From positions 372,001 to 436,000 of the forward strand of contig NZ_DASYHI010000015.1 in NCBI RefSeq assembly GCF_035998675.1: a stretch of 64,000 bases of DNA, read 5' to 3'. Source of the stretch: Telluribacter sp035998675 (GTDB taxonomy: Bacteria > Bacteroidota > Bacteroidia > Cytophagales > Spirosomataceae). Below are positions 8,071 to 16,540 of the stretch, one piece after another. The position numbers were made by a program, and so were the translations under genes. How positions within the stretch are numbered: position 1 is the first letter of the stretch; the number at the start of each line of letters is the position of its first letter. A model generated the notes under the pieces. It worked only from the letters and a program-made list of their open reading frames with translations, was not told the origin of the DNA and did not search any database.

Positions 8071-9273
8071 TTACTGAATTGCTGTAAAAAATTCTAGTGT
8101 TCCCAGCAGAAACTTGTCAATAGAAGTATCATGATCGCCACCCCGGATCGGGAACAAGGTAACGTTGGCGGCTCCGCGCTTTTTCATGGCGTTATAAGCA
8201 TTCTCCGAATTAAAGAAAAATACCAGCCGGTCCGAGTCGCCGTGGTACAGGCGGGTAGGAGTAGCAGGCTTCCAGTCGTATACATTATTATCAGCCACCG
8301 CGTCCAGAAATTTCTTGTCGGTACCATCCGCCAGGCTCTTCCTGAACTCATCCGTGATTATTTCGTTCAGCGACACATTAATAGAAGCATCTTTCCCTCG
8401 TTGCTGAATTTGGGTGGCATAAGGCTCCTTAAAATAGTACGAGGCCGAACGATTTAGACCGTACACGCGGTCGTAGGTGAGCAGTACCCACAGGTACAAC
8501 GAGTTACGGCTAGCCTCACCACTCGTCCGGTTATTGACCAGGTACTTCATAAAAGAAGTTTTATCATACGCTCCCGCTCCTGCGCTGGAGGCCCGCAGAT
8601 TAAACTCCCCAGCGGCTTCCTGCTCCAGTTTCTGCTGCAGGGCCATGGTAGCATACCCTCCTTCCGAGTAGCCGGTAATGTACAGGCGGTCGTCCCACTT
8701 TACGTCCTTCTGTTCTTTCAGAAACTCCTTGGCCGCCCGCAGCATATCCAGCGAAGCCGACGCCAGGCTTTCCCGGTGCTCATAGGGGTGTGGAACGTCT
8801 TTGGAAGCACCATAACCAATGTAGTCAGGGTAAACAATTATATAGCCCAGAGCGCTGAAAAGCGATCCGGCCACGTAAGCTTCCGTTCCGGGACTAAAAT
8901 TAGAGGGTGCCTCCGACTCGCTCCGTATGGTACCATGTTGTACACTGATCATGGGAGCGGGTTGTGTAATAGCAGGAAGTACAATGGCTCCCGAAGCGGT
9001 TATTTCAGCACCGTCAGTATTCTTGGTTTTGTAGGTAATCCGGTGGACTTTTACGCCGTTGCGCACCAAACCGGCCAGCAAGGGGCTCAAAGCCGCCAGT
9101 TGATTACTGAGTTGCTCTTTGGTTAACTCGGTAAGAAGTTTACTTTCTACTAAATATTTATTCTGCGGCTCGGTACTGGAATTGTCGCGGTCGCAGGAAG
9201 GTAAAAGCAGCAGACCCCACAATACCAAACCCCACATTTTTGCCAGAGGTAGTGCCTTGGGTAGTTTTTTCAT
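8071..9273 (-). CDS. Secreted lipoprotein alpha/beta hydrolase (lipase/esterase-like)
   Basis: 400 residues. A type II signal peptide ends in lipobox LLPSC (Cys27), predicting a membrane-anchored protein in the periplasm or at the surface. The fold is alpha/beta hydrolase: oxyanion region VQHGT near residue 111, nucleophile elbow GYSEGG with Ser203, an acid in the YHGDSDRLV segment, and the histidine H381 in GGDHD. The layout resembles secretory lipases and prolyl-peptidase-like esterases that act on large substrates. The substrate is unknown. The gene stands alone, followed by a weak hairpin. Confidence 0.85.
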   Translation of the reverse strand: MKKLPKALPLAKMWGLVLWGLLLLPSCDRDNSSTEPQNKYLVESKLLTELTKEQLSNQLAALSPLLAGLVRNGVKVHRITYKTKNTDGAEITASGAIVLPAITQPAPMISVQHGTIRSESEAPSNFSPGTEAYVAGSLFSALGYIIVYPDYIGYGASKDVPHPYEHRESLASASLDMLRAAKEFLKEQKDVKWDDRLYITGYSEGGYATMALQQKLEQEAAGEFNLRASSAGAGAYDKTSFMKYLVNNRTSGEASRNSLYLWVLLTYDRVYGLNRSASYYFKEPYATQIQQRGKDASINVSLNEIITDEFRKSLADGTDKKFLDAVADNNVYDWKPATPTRLYHGDSDRLVFFFNSENAYNAMKKRGAANVTLFPIRGGDHDTSIDKFLLGTLEFFTAIQ

Positions 9274-9333
9274 GAAAATACAGCTAAAAGAGTTAGTTCT
9301 CGTAACCTATAACGCAGGCCACCCTTTTTTCGT

Positions 9334-10704
9334 TTACTTCCACTTTCCTTCTATTTCTTCCAGGCTCAGGCCTTTTGTTTCGGGTACCAGGTACCTGGTA
9401 AAAAGGAGTCCGAGCAGTACTACGGCCATATAAATAAAGAAGATACCCCCGTTGAGCCCCAGGGCGGTTGCCTGCATAAGCGGAAACGTAAAACCTACCC
9501 AGAAATCAAAAAACCAGTGGTTGAAACTACCCATACTGGTCGCGAAGCCCCGGATACGCAAAGGATATACTTCCGCAATCAGCAGCCAACCCATGGGCCC
9601 CAGGCTTATAGCAAAAAAGAAAATATAGACGTAAACCCCGCCCACCAGCAGGGTCTGCTGCAGATCACTGCTGAGCGACTCCCGGAAAAGAAACGCGCAA
9701 CCGACCGTGGCCAGGGCCACGGCCGTACCCAGTAGCCCCGTATAAAGTAATGGCTTACGTCCCAGGCGATCCAGAAAAAATACGGCTAACAGCGTAGACA
9801 ACGCATTGACCAGACCTACCCCTACCGTAGCCAGGGTAGCGTTGCGGGTAGAGTCGAAGGCCGAATTAAAAATATCTGTGGAGTAGTAGATAATGGCGTT
9901 AATACCGGAAAACTGCTGGATGGCAAAGATACCGATACCAATAAACAAAGGAATGCGGAGCCGACGGCTGAACAATTCTTTCCAGTCGGCCCGGCTCAGG
10001 CGCTCCCGCTCAATAAGCTCAATGGTTTGCTGGTACTCAGTGCGGGCGTTGGCTTCGCCCCGCAGCCTGATTAGTACGGCCATGGCCTCCTCACCCCTTC
10101 CCTTGTTAATGAGCCAGCGGGGGCTTTCGGGTACCAGCAGCATACCAACCAGCAGAATGGCCGCTGGTATAAAACCCGCCCAGAACATGGTACGCCAGCC
10201 GTCGGCCAGTTCGCCGAAAAGAAAACCTACTACGTAAGAAAGCAGAATACCCAGCGTAATGGCCAGTTGAAAGAAAGTTACCATCTGCCCGCGCTTATTA
10301 GCCGGGGCGATTTCGGCAATGTACAGGGGAATGGTAGCCGCCACAATACCAATAGCCAGACCCAGCAGCAGTCGTCCCAGAATCAGGATAGCTACCGAAG
10401 GCGCTACGGCCGTCAGGATAGACCCCAATACGAATACAATAGCGGCAATAATGTTGATTTTCTTCCGTCCCAGCAGGTCTGTCAGCGGACCGCTGATAAA
10501 GGGTCCTATCATACCTCCCACCAGTACCGCACTCACTATCCAGCCCACCGTACTCGGGGAGTCCTCTAACTGAAAATACGCTTTGAGCGAAGGCAACGCC
10601 ACGTTGATTACTCCCGTATCGTACCCGAACAGGAGCCCTCCCGTAGCTGCCACCGCAGCAATGACATAAACCAGAAGATTGGTGGAAGTAGAAGTTGTTG
10701 ACAT
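9334..10704 (-). CDS. MFS sugar:proton symporter, sugar porter family
   Basis: A 456-residue inner-membrane transporter with twelve helices. The sugar porter signatures are all visible: GYDTGVI in helix 1, the GRKK motif after helix 2, the PESPRWL motif after helix 6, QQFSGINAIIYYS in helix 7, DRLGRKPLL after helix 8, and the C-terminal PETKG. This is the XylE/GalP/GlcP group that imports monosaccharides such as xylose, glucose or galactose with a proton. The exact sugar cannot be told from the sequence. There are no sugar catabolism genes beside it. The start is the ATG at 10702-10704. Confidence 0.93.
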   Translation of the reverse strand: MSTTSTSTNLLVYVIAAVAATGGLLFGYDTGVINVALPSLKAYFQLEDSPSTVGWIVSAVLVGGMIGPFISGPLTDLLGRKKINIIAAIVFVLGSILTAVAPSVAILILGRLLLGLAIGIVAATIPLYIAEIAPANKRGQMVTFFQLAITLGILLSYVVGFLFGELADGWRTMFWAGFIPAAILLVGMLLVPESPRWLINKGRGEEAMAVLIRLRGEANARTEYQQTIELIERERLSRADWKELFSRRLRIPLFIGIGIFAIQQFSGINAIIYYSTDIFNSAFDSTRNATLATVGVGLVNALSTLLAVFFLDRLGRKPLLYTGLLGTAVALATVGCAFLFRESLSSDLQQTLLVGGVYVYIFFFAISLGPMGWLLIAEVYPLRIRGFATSMGSFNHWFFDFWVGFTFPLMQATALGLNGGIFFIYMAVVLLGLLFTRYLVPETKGLSLEEIEGKWK

Positions 10705-10760
10705 AAAGCTGTGACGGGATTGAAGTAGGTTAAGGTCTACATTTTACAAATAAAATGAAA

Positions 10761-10792
10761 AAAGTCCGCCGGATGCGTATCGGGCGGACTTT
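10761..10792 (-). terminator. Terminator of the 10814-11545 hydrolase gene
   Basis: A 10-bp perfect stem (10761-10770 with 10783-10792) is followed on the minus strand by TTTCATTTTATTTG. It lies 22 bp past the stop codon of the upstream minus-strand gene. Confidence 0.85.
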
Positions 10793-10813
10793 ATACCAAC
10801 AAAAATAAAGTAC

Positions 10814-11545
10814 TTAAATCTGGTCCATGTACCAGTGTATTATCCGGGCGGAGGCATCCGGTCTTTCTACCATACCCATGTGTCCCGCCTCAGCCAGAAT
10901 CATCGGGTAGCTCTTTTTGGGGTAGCTTACCATTTCCATACTACGCTCAAAGGGAATGATATCATCCTGCATTCCAATGATGAATAGAACCGGGAAAGGC
11001 ATTCTGGCCAGTACTTCCGTCCCCTCCGTCCGCTCCCGCATGGCTTCCACACCAGCTACCAGCGCCTCCGTTGGTAGCTTTCCGTAGCGTACAATATGTT
11101 CCTGCACCCTTTCCGGATAGAGTTCCTTGTACCGCTGTCCGTACATATTGGCGCCGGTATGCCTTAAGAAAGACTGAGCCCCCTGCGTGCGGAGTAATTC
11201 AACGATCTTCTCCCGCTGTTCCTTTTTGGAATCATCATCGGCAAAGGCGATGGAATGAAACAAGCCGAAGCCTTCCAGCATAGCCGGGTACTTTTCAGCG
11301 AACTTAAGGGCTATGTACCCCCCCATCGAATGGCCCACCAGGGTACATCTCGTAACCCCGGCGGTAGAAAGCAGCCGGTGCAGTTCGTCCGCGTAGGCCT
11401 CCATACTATGGCAGGAAGAAAGCAGCGATAGATTGGGTCGGATAACGGTACAGCATTCATTCAATAGTGCATCCAAATCATCCCAGATAGCATCGTCCAC
11501 CCCGTGTCCGTGCAGGAGTACGAGGGTCTGTCTATATAATTTCAT
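10814..11545 (-). CDS. Alpha/beta fold hydrolase
   Basis: A 243-residue soluble hydrolase of the AB_hydrolase_1 group. It shows the oxyanion motif LHGHG (residues 11-15), the nucleophile elbow GHSMGG with Ser73, an acid in the GMQDDIIPF segment, and the catalytic His in EAGHMGM near the C-terminus. There is no signal peptide, so it should be cytoplasmic. Substrate unknown; the fold covers esterases, haloalkane dehalogenase-like enzymes and BioH/MhpC-like hydrolases. It lies between a sugar porter and an acyl-CoA ligase but has its own terminator. Confidence 0.88.
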   Translation of the reverse strand: MKLYRQTLVLLHGHGVDDAIWDDLDALLNECCTVIRPNLSLLSSCHSMEAYADELHRLLSTAGVTRCTLVGHSMGGYIALKFAEKYPAMLEGFGLFHSIAFADDDSKKEQREKIVELLRTQGAQSFLRHTGANMYGQRYKELYPERVQEHIVRYGKLPTEALVAGVEAMRERTEGTEVLARMPFPVLFIIGMQDDIIPFERSMEMVSYPKKSYPMILAEAGHMGMVERPDASARIIHWYMDQI

Positions 11546-11646
11546 GGTTCCTATTGTTTGTTGACTGATATAACTAATCTCTTTTCAAAAAATAAACCCG
11601 TCGGTATTCTTTCGTCTTTATAACCTGATTGGTAGTGGTTGTTAAA

Positions 11647-11685
11647 AACCAGAATGCGCATAATTCTGGTTGAACCATGCGCATT
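11647..11685 (-). terminator. Terminator region with two competing hairpins
   Basis: Downstream of the acyl-CoA ligase gene two stems share the same bases. 11647-11655 pairs with 11663-11671 (9 bp, perfect), while 11653-11661 pairs with 11677-11685 (9 bp, perfect) and extends outward with one bulge to about 14 bp. They cannot form together. On the minus strand a TTTTTAAC tail follows, as for a terminator. The next gene on the same strand starts about 100 bp further on. Confidence 0.6.
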
Positions 11686-11735
11686 CGGTTGGGTAAAGTA
11701 CTCCTTATTGCTATAAAATAGAAGCTTTTTGGTTA

Positions 11736-13442
11736 CTACTTCATTTTTGCGACCTCCTCGTCTCTCAAGGCACGGCGCAGGATTTTACCCACATTGGTCT
11801 TGGGAAGTTCATCCCTGAACTCAATATGCTTGGGGCATTTATAGGCCGTCAGGTTTTCGCGACAATAACTCTTGATGGTTTCAAGGGACAGCTCCGGGTC
11901 TTTTTTTACAACGAATACCTTTACCGCTTCGGTGGTTTTCTCGTCGGGTACTCCCACGCAGGCTACCTCAAGTACCCCCGGGCACTGCGCCATCACGTCT
12001 TCTATCTCATTGGGATACACGTTGAAGCCTGAAACCAGAATCATGTCCTTCTTCCGATCCACAATTTTAAAGAAGCCGTCGGCATCCTGAATGCCAATAT
12101 CACCGGTTTTGAACCACCTTCCGCTTTCGTCTTCGTGCATAACAGCGGCGGTTTCTTTGGAGCGGTTGTAGTAGCCGGGCATAACCTGCGGCCCCTGCGC
12201 GCATATTTCACCGGACTCTCCTATATCGGCCCAGGTACCATCTTCCCGCAGGATGCGCATTTGGGTGCTGGGCCAGGGTACTCCAATGGTACCTACCCGA
12301 TTCTCTCCCAGAAGCGGGTTCGACGACAGTACCGGCGAAGTCTCCGAAAGACCGTACCCTTCGGCGGGCAGACAGCCCGTGGCCTGACGCCAGCGCTCCG
12401 CCACTACCTTCTGCAGGGCCATTCCTCCGGCTGAGGTTACTTTTAGTTTAGAAAAATCTATTTCCCCGAAGCGCGGGTGATTCAGCAAGCCGTTATACAG
12501 GGTATTTACTCCGGTAAACATCGTAACCTGGTACTTTTTCAGGTCATTAATGAAGGCATTCATATCCCGCGGATTGGTGATCAGCAGGTTCAAACCTCCG
12601 AACTTAAGCGCCGATAAGGCATTGACAGTAAGCGCGTACACGTGGTACAGCGGCAGGGCCGCTACCATAATATGCCCCGGCTGGTCTTTTAATACAGGTT
12701 TGGACCACTCGTTATTAGCCTCTACGTTGGCAATCAGGTTGCGGTGCGTAAGCATGGCTCCTTTCGATACCCCCGTAGTACCGCCGGTATATTGAATAAA
12801 AGCCATGTCCTGACCCGAAACCTGCGGACGCGTATAGGTACCACTGGCTCCTTTGGCCAGGGCATCGTTGAAAGCTACGGCAGTGGGCAGGTTGTAGGCA
12901 GGTACCATCTTCTTAACGTACTTCACCACGGCGTTTACAACCAGTTTTTTGGGGAATCCCAACAGGTCGCCGATTTGGGTAACGATTACGTGCTCAATGC
13001 CGGTTTCGGGAAGTACCTTCTCGAGGTGACTACCAAAATTAGCCAGAATAACGATGGCCCGCGCACCCGAATCCTTGAACTGGTGCAGCATTTCGCGCGG
13101 GGTATACAGTGGGTTGGTATTGACTACGGTAAGGCCCGCCCGCAGGGCTCCGAACATGGCAACGGGGTACTGAAGCAGGTTCGGCATCTGAATGGCAATC
13201 CGGTCGCCTTTCTGGAGGCCCAGGCCCTGAAGATAAGCGGCGAAATCGCGCGAAAGCTTGTCTACTTCAGCAAAAGTTATCTCCTTACCCATATTGGAGT
13301 AAGCCGGCTGATCCGCAAACTTCGTAAAGCCTTCCTCCAACATCTCTATCAGAGAAGGATACGCGTCCGGATTTATCTCGTAAGGTACCCCTTGGGGATA
13401 GTACTTCAACCAGGGATACGTTTCAGAGGTTAGGTTTGACAT
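11736..13442 (-). CDS. Long-chain fatty acid-CoA ligase (AMP-forming)
   Basis: A 568-residue member of the ANL superfamily, close in length and layout to FadD. It activates fatty acids with ATP and CoA at the inner face of the membrane. The AMP-binding P-loop YTGGTTGVSKGA lies at residues 218-229. The A5-type motif GYGLSETSPV, the A7/A8 segment WFKTGDIG...GFFKIVDRKKDMI and the C-terminal catalytic lysine region LPKTNVGKILRRALR are present. The linker motif DRKKDMILVSGFNVYPNEIE is typical of FadD. It is monocistronic. Other beta-oxidation genes are not in the window. Confidence 0.93.
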   Translation of the reverse strand: MSNLTSETYPWLKYYPQGVPYEINPDAYPSLIEMLEEGFTKFADQPAYSNMGKEITFAEVDKLSRDFAAYLQGLGLQKGDRIAIQMPNLLQYPVAMFGALRAGLTVVNTNPLYTPREMLHQFKDSGARAIVILANFGSHLEKVLPETGIEHVIVTQIGDLLGFPKKLVVNAVVKYVKKMVPAYNLPTAVAFNDALAKGASGTYTRPQVSGQDMAFIQYTGGTTGVSKGAMLTHRNLIANVEANNEWSKPVLKDQPGHIMVAALPLYHVYALTVNALSALKFGGLNLLITNPRDMNAFINDLKKYQVTMFTGVNTLYNGLLNHPRFGEIDFSKLKVTSAGGMALQKVVAERWRQATGCLPAEGYGLSETSPVLSSNPLLGENRVGTIGVPWPSTQMRILREDGTWADIGESGEICAQGPQVMPGYYNRSKETAAVMHEDESGRWFKTGDIGIQDADGFFKIVDRKKDMILVSGFNVYPNEIEDVMAQCPGVLEVACVGVPDEKTTEAVKVFVVKKDPELSLETIKSYCRENLTAYKCPKHIEFRDELPKTNVGKILRRALRDEEVAKMK

Positions 13443-13559
13443 AGGTATGTGCTGCTAGAATAGTTATGGATTTTCTTTGATAACGAAAAATGATGCTTCA
13501 AGTTAAAAAAATATTGGATATATACCATTTCTGAAACTCAAATTTCTGTTTTCAGCCTG

Positions 13560-14405
13560 TTATGGCACCTGCATCCCCTCGCCCAGCCGCAGTACCCGGT
13601 AATGTACCTGGTAGCGCTCCGCCTCCTGTACAAACTGCCCGGGTTCTTCAGTATTGAATGAAAACAGGTGATAATGGTGCGGTACCACGCAGCCAGCCCC
13701 AATTTCCCGACCCAGACGGGCGGCCTCTTCGGCACTGAGATTGCCCGCTACGCGCCGCTCGGGCCGGTTGCCGTTGATGGGCAGAAAAGCCACATCGACA
13801 GCAAAAGGTGCCAGCAGGTCCTCCAGGCCCTCGTACCAGAGGGTATCACCGCTATGGTACACGCGGTAGGGACCAAATTCTACCACGTACCCCATAAACC
13901 GGCACTGCCCCAGCAGGTCGCGCTCCAGTTCGTTGTGCGCGGCGGGAATACCATAAAAACGGAAGCCCGCCACATCCTTGACAAAGGTATCATTCATGCC
14001 CGTGGGAAAGTCCTTCCGGCACCCGACCCGCTCCTCAACAAAAGACCGGTTGGCCTCGGGTATAACAAAGGCAATACCCGGATTAACGGCCAGGATGGGC
14101 TGTAAGGTGTCGGCATCGAGGTGGTCGGTGTGGTTATGGCTGCTGGTGACCACATCCAGGAAGTTCAGTCGGGCGGGATCTATAACCAGCTCGCTCATCC
14201 GTACGTGGGGTTTGTCGGTAGCCGCGTACTTTTTGCTTAGGGAGTCCGACAGGTAGGGGTCAAACAGCAGGTGGCGGCCCCGGTACTGCAGCAGAAAACC
14301 GCTTTGCCCCAGCCACCACAGCCGGAAGCCTTCCTCCCTGGTTTTAGTACTCTGTATAGTGGCCAGTAGGGCGTCGTCTTTCTGGAAAGCCGGAATCAGG
14401 GTCAT
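13560..14405 (-). CDS. MBL-fold metallo-hydrolase (UlaG/NAPE-PLD-like)
   Basis: A 281-residue metallo-beta-lactamase-fold protein without a signal peptide. The metal motif H-x-H-x-D-H is intact as H90-N-H92-T-D94-H95, and further ligands lie in the YHSGDTLWYE segment and in VVPHHYHLFSF. The opening WWLGQSGFLLQYRGRHLLFDPYLSD is typical of the UlaG-like subgroup, which includes L-ascorbate-6-phosphate lactonases and lipid phosphodiesterases. The substrate is not predictable. It lies just downstream of the acetyltransferase gene (22 bp gap) on the same strand and may be co-transcribed. Confidence 0.88.
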   Translation of the reverse strand: MTLIPAFQKDDALLATIQSTKTREEGFRLWWLGQSGFLLQYRGRHLLFDPYLSDSLSKKYAATDKPHVRMSELVIDPARLNFLDVVTSSHNHTDHLDADTLQPILAVNPGIAFVIPEANRSFVEERVGCRKDFPTGMNDTFVKDVAGFRFYGIPAAHNELERDLLGQCRFMGYVVEFGPYRVYHSGDTLWYEGLEDLLAPFAVDVAFLPINGNRPERRVAGNLSAEEAARLGREIGAGCVVPHHYHLFSFNTEEPGQFVQEAERYQVHYRVLRLGEGMQVP

Positions 14406-14427
14406 ACGTAGCTTTAGGAGATAGTTT

Positions 14428-14949
14428 TTATTTAATGAAATCTTCTTTCTTGAGCTCCCAGCGCCACACCAGGCCGTCGTCAGGGTCTTCTAACTCACCG
14501 GTACGTACAAAGCCCAGTTTTTTCAGAATACGGGTAGAGGGGCCTTCGCCGGGTAGCGTGTGGGCTATCACTTTCTTGACCTCCCCGTGCGCAAAGGCGT
14601 GGTCAATCAGGCCCTGAGCCGCCTCCGTAGCCAGCCCCCGCTCCCGATGGGAAGGCCGTATCTCATAGCCAATCTCGACGATTCCGTCGGCGTCGGGCTC
14701 GCCCTTGTAGCCGCACGAACCTATCAGCATTCTATCCGGCAGGTGTACAATCAGGTGGGTCCACCAGTCGCGCAGGGGAGGATGCGCCTTCCACCGGTGA
14801 AACGAGGGGGTAAATACGTCGCGGTAGCCCGTCCATTTTTTAGGTACATTGACGCCCAGCACACGCGCTAAAACGTTATTACCCATCCGGATGGCTTCAA
14901 ACAGGGTATCGTCACAGGGGATCAGGTGCAGGTGGGGAGTTTCTATCAT
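14428..14949 (-). CDS. GNAT-family N-acetyltransferase (RimJ/RimL-like)
   Basis: About 173 residues. The ATG at 14949 (MIETPHLHLIPCDD) matches the usual N-terminus of RimJ/RimL-type proteins, which begin with 'ETxRLxLRP'; an upstream start at 14979 is less likely. The acetyl-CoA-binding segment is IRPSHRERGLATEAAQGLIDHAF, a variant of the R-x-x-G-x-A pattern, and it ends with the usual ILKKLGFVRTGE. The acceptor is unknown. The gene is upstream of the MBL-fold hydrolase and separated from the coiled-coil gene by a terminator. Confidence 0.88.
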   Translation of the reverse strand: MIETPHLHLIPCDDTLFEAIRMGNNVLARVLGVNVPKKWTGYRDVFTPSFHRWKAHPPLRDWWTHLIVHLPDRMLIGSCGYKGEPDADGIVEIGYEIRPSHRERGLATEAAQGLIDHAFAHGEVKKVIAHTLPGEGPSTRILKKLGFVRTGELEDPDDGLVWRWELKKEDFIK

Positions 14950-14990
14950 TTTTGTATGCGGGTAGTTATTCCTGGTCAATATAAAAAAAA

Positions 14991-15030
14991 TCCCCGTGCT
15001 ACCGGAAGAGTACTTCCTTCAGCACGGGGA
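14991..15030 (-). terminator. Terminator at the end of the coiled-coil gene cluster
   Basis: A 10-bp perfect stem (14991-15000 with 15021-15030) is followed on the minus strand by eight Ts. It lies 25 bp past the stop at 15056 and closes the putative 15056-20215 transcription unit. Confidence 0.9.
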
Positions 15031-15055
15031 GACAAGGCTTCGTCTTCGTTTTTAT

Positions 15056-16444
15056 TTAGGTACCTTCCTGATCAAAACGGTCGGTGATAGCCTTGCGGAT
15101 TGCCTGGTGGGGGCGCATACCGGTGCTACGGGTACGGGGTACCGCGCGGTCGGTAGCATTGGACTTGGCCCTTAGCGCCAGGTTAGAAACGGTCAGGTGG
15201 CTGTTGCGCCACTGTTCATATTCTTCCTCCGTCATAATATCACGCACTACTTCCCCGCGCAGGTAGCCATCGCTGTACGAATGGATACGGCTATCGGTAA
15301 AGGCCAGCTTGCGATCTTCCTCCAGCCGCTCAATTTCGACCCGCAGATGCTGCTCTTCGTTTTTCAGCTCGTCCAGCGTAGGCAGGGTAGTCAGGTCATT
15401 TTCCATAATGTTTTTCTGAACCATCTGTTGCGCCCGAATTTTCTCCTGAGCCGCCAGTTCTTTCAGTATCCGCTTCCGGCGACGCTTCAGCTTCCACAGA
15501 TGCGGGTCTATCTGGAGCCAGCGGTACCAGAAGCCCTGCAGAATGGGCAAAGCCATTCCCAGCGACACCGCACCCGCTATCGCAAACAGTACTCCACTCA
15601 GCACAAAGGAAAGTAAAGCCCAGGGGCTGTTAACCAGGTCGAGGTTAAGGTTATCAGAATTCCGCAGAGCCTGCTCAATTTTGTTGGTCAGCTCAGGGCT
15701 GTTGATGGGAGCACCCGTGAGCGGGTCTACCGCATTCAGTTGTAAATTCTTAACTGACTTATTGATGGCCTCCTTGAGCTTGTCGGTTCGGTAGGCTTCG
15801 TAGCGGAACCAGCCCAGTACCAGCAAGGTACCTATGGCAAATACCGCCAGTACCACCTTAAAGGTTCCATAGCGTTTTTTGGCCCGGGGGGAATCGTCGG
15901 TATGGTAAGGTCCTTCGATCAGACGGTCGTACGCGGGCTTCAGCAGAATGGACACCATCGCCAGACCAATGGCAAACGCCCAGGCTTCGGTAGAGTTCCG
16001 GATATTAAGGGCATAGGCTACAATCTCGTGCGAGATAATAAGGTCACCCAGAATAAATGAAATACCGGCCGCCAGAAATATGATACCGGCCAGCAGGGAA
16101 TAATCGTTAGCGGCCTTCTCCCGTTTTTCACGCAGGGTCTGGCTGCGCTGGTCGGTAGTAGCTAGGGTATCTTCCAGTTCTTTTACCCGGCGGGATGACT
16201 GATTGAGCCCCATAAGTTGTTCCTGCATACGGTCAAAGGCGGCCTTACGCTGGGCAAGTGTATCCTGCTTGCGGCTCTCTATCTTTCCTAACTCGGTCCT
16301 TTTTTCTTCCAGACGCTCCGTTACCCACTCATGGCTCACCTTGCTCGACAGGTAGGCTTCGTATACCTGCCGGTCTACTCCCTCAATACCGCTCGTGTAG
16401 CCGTGCTGATAGTCGGGATGTTGATTGGGATGTTGATCCTCCAT
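15056..16444 (-). CDS. Coiled-coil membrane protein of unknown function
   Basis: 462 residues with a regular plan. A hydrophilic start rich in His, Gln and Asn leads into a long charged coiled coil (about residues 30-115), four hydrophobic segments (about 117-135, 150-168, 196-214 and 276-305), a second basic coiled coil (about 320-390), and a C-terminal tail rich in Arg and Ser. The tail includes RDIMTEEEYEQWRNSHL. No enzyme motif is visible. The gene at 16541 has the same coiled coil-membrane-coiled coil plan with different sequence, so the two may form a heteromeric membrane complex; that is inference. I do not recognise the family. Confidence 0.8.
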   Translation of the reverse strand: MEDQHPNQHPDYQHGYTSGIEGVDRQVYEAYLSSKVSHEWVTERLEEKRTELGKIESRKQDTLAQRKAAFDRMQEQLMGLNQSSRRVKELEDTLATTDQRSQTLREKREKAANDYSLLAGIIFLAAGISFILGDLIISHEIVAYALNIRNSTEAWAFAIGLAMVSILLKPAYDRLIEGPYHTDDSPRAKKRYGTFKVVLAVFAIGTLLVLGWFRYEAYRTDKLKEAINKSVKNLQLNAVDPLTGAPINSPELTNKIEQALRNSDNLNLDLVNSPWALLSFVLSGVLFAIAGAVSLGMALPILQGFWYRWLQIDPHLWKLKRRRKRILKELAAQEKIRAQQMVQKNIMENDLTTLPTLDELKNEEQHLRVEIERLEEDRKLAFTDSRIHSYSDGYLRGEVVRDIMTEEEYEQWRNSHLTVSNLALRAKSNATDRAVPRTRSTGMRPHQAIRKAITDRFDQEGT

Positions 16445-16540
16445 TGGTGCTCTTTTATGTTAATTTCTTACTAACATTTTCTAATCAATAGTAATTCCGG
16501 CAGGGGTAGGTACCTAACAGACAAGCCCTCCCACTACCGG

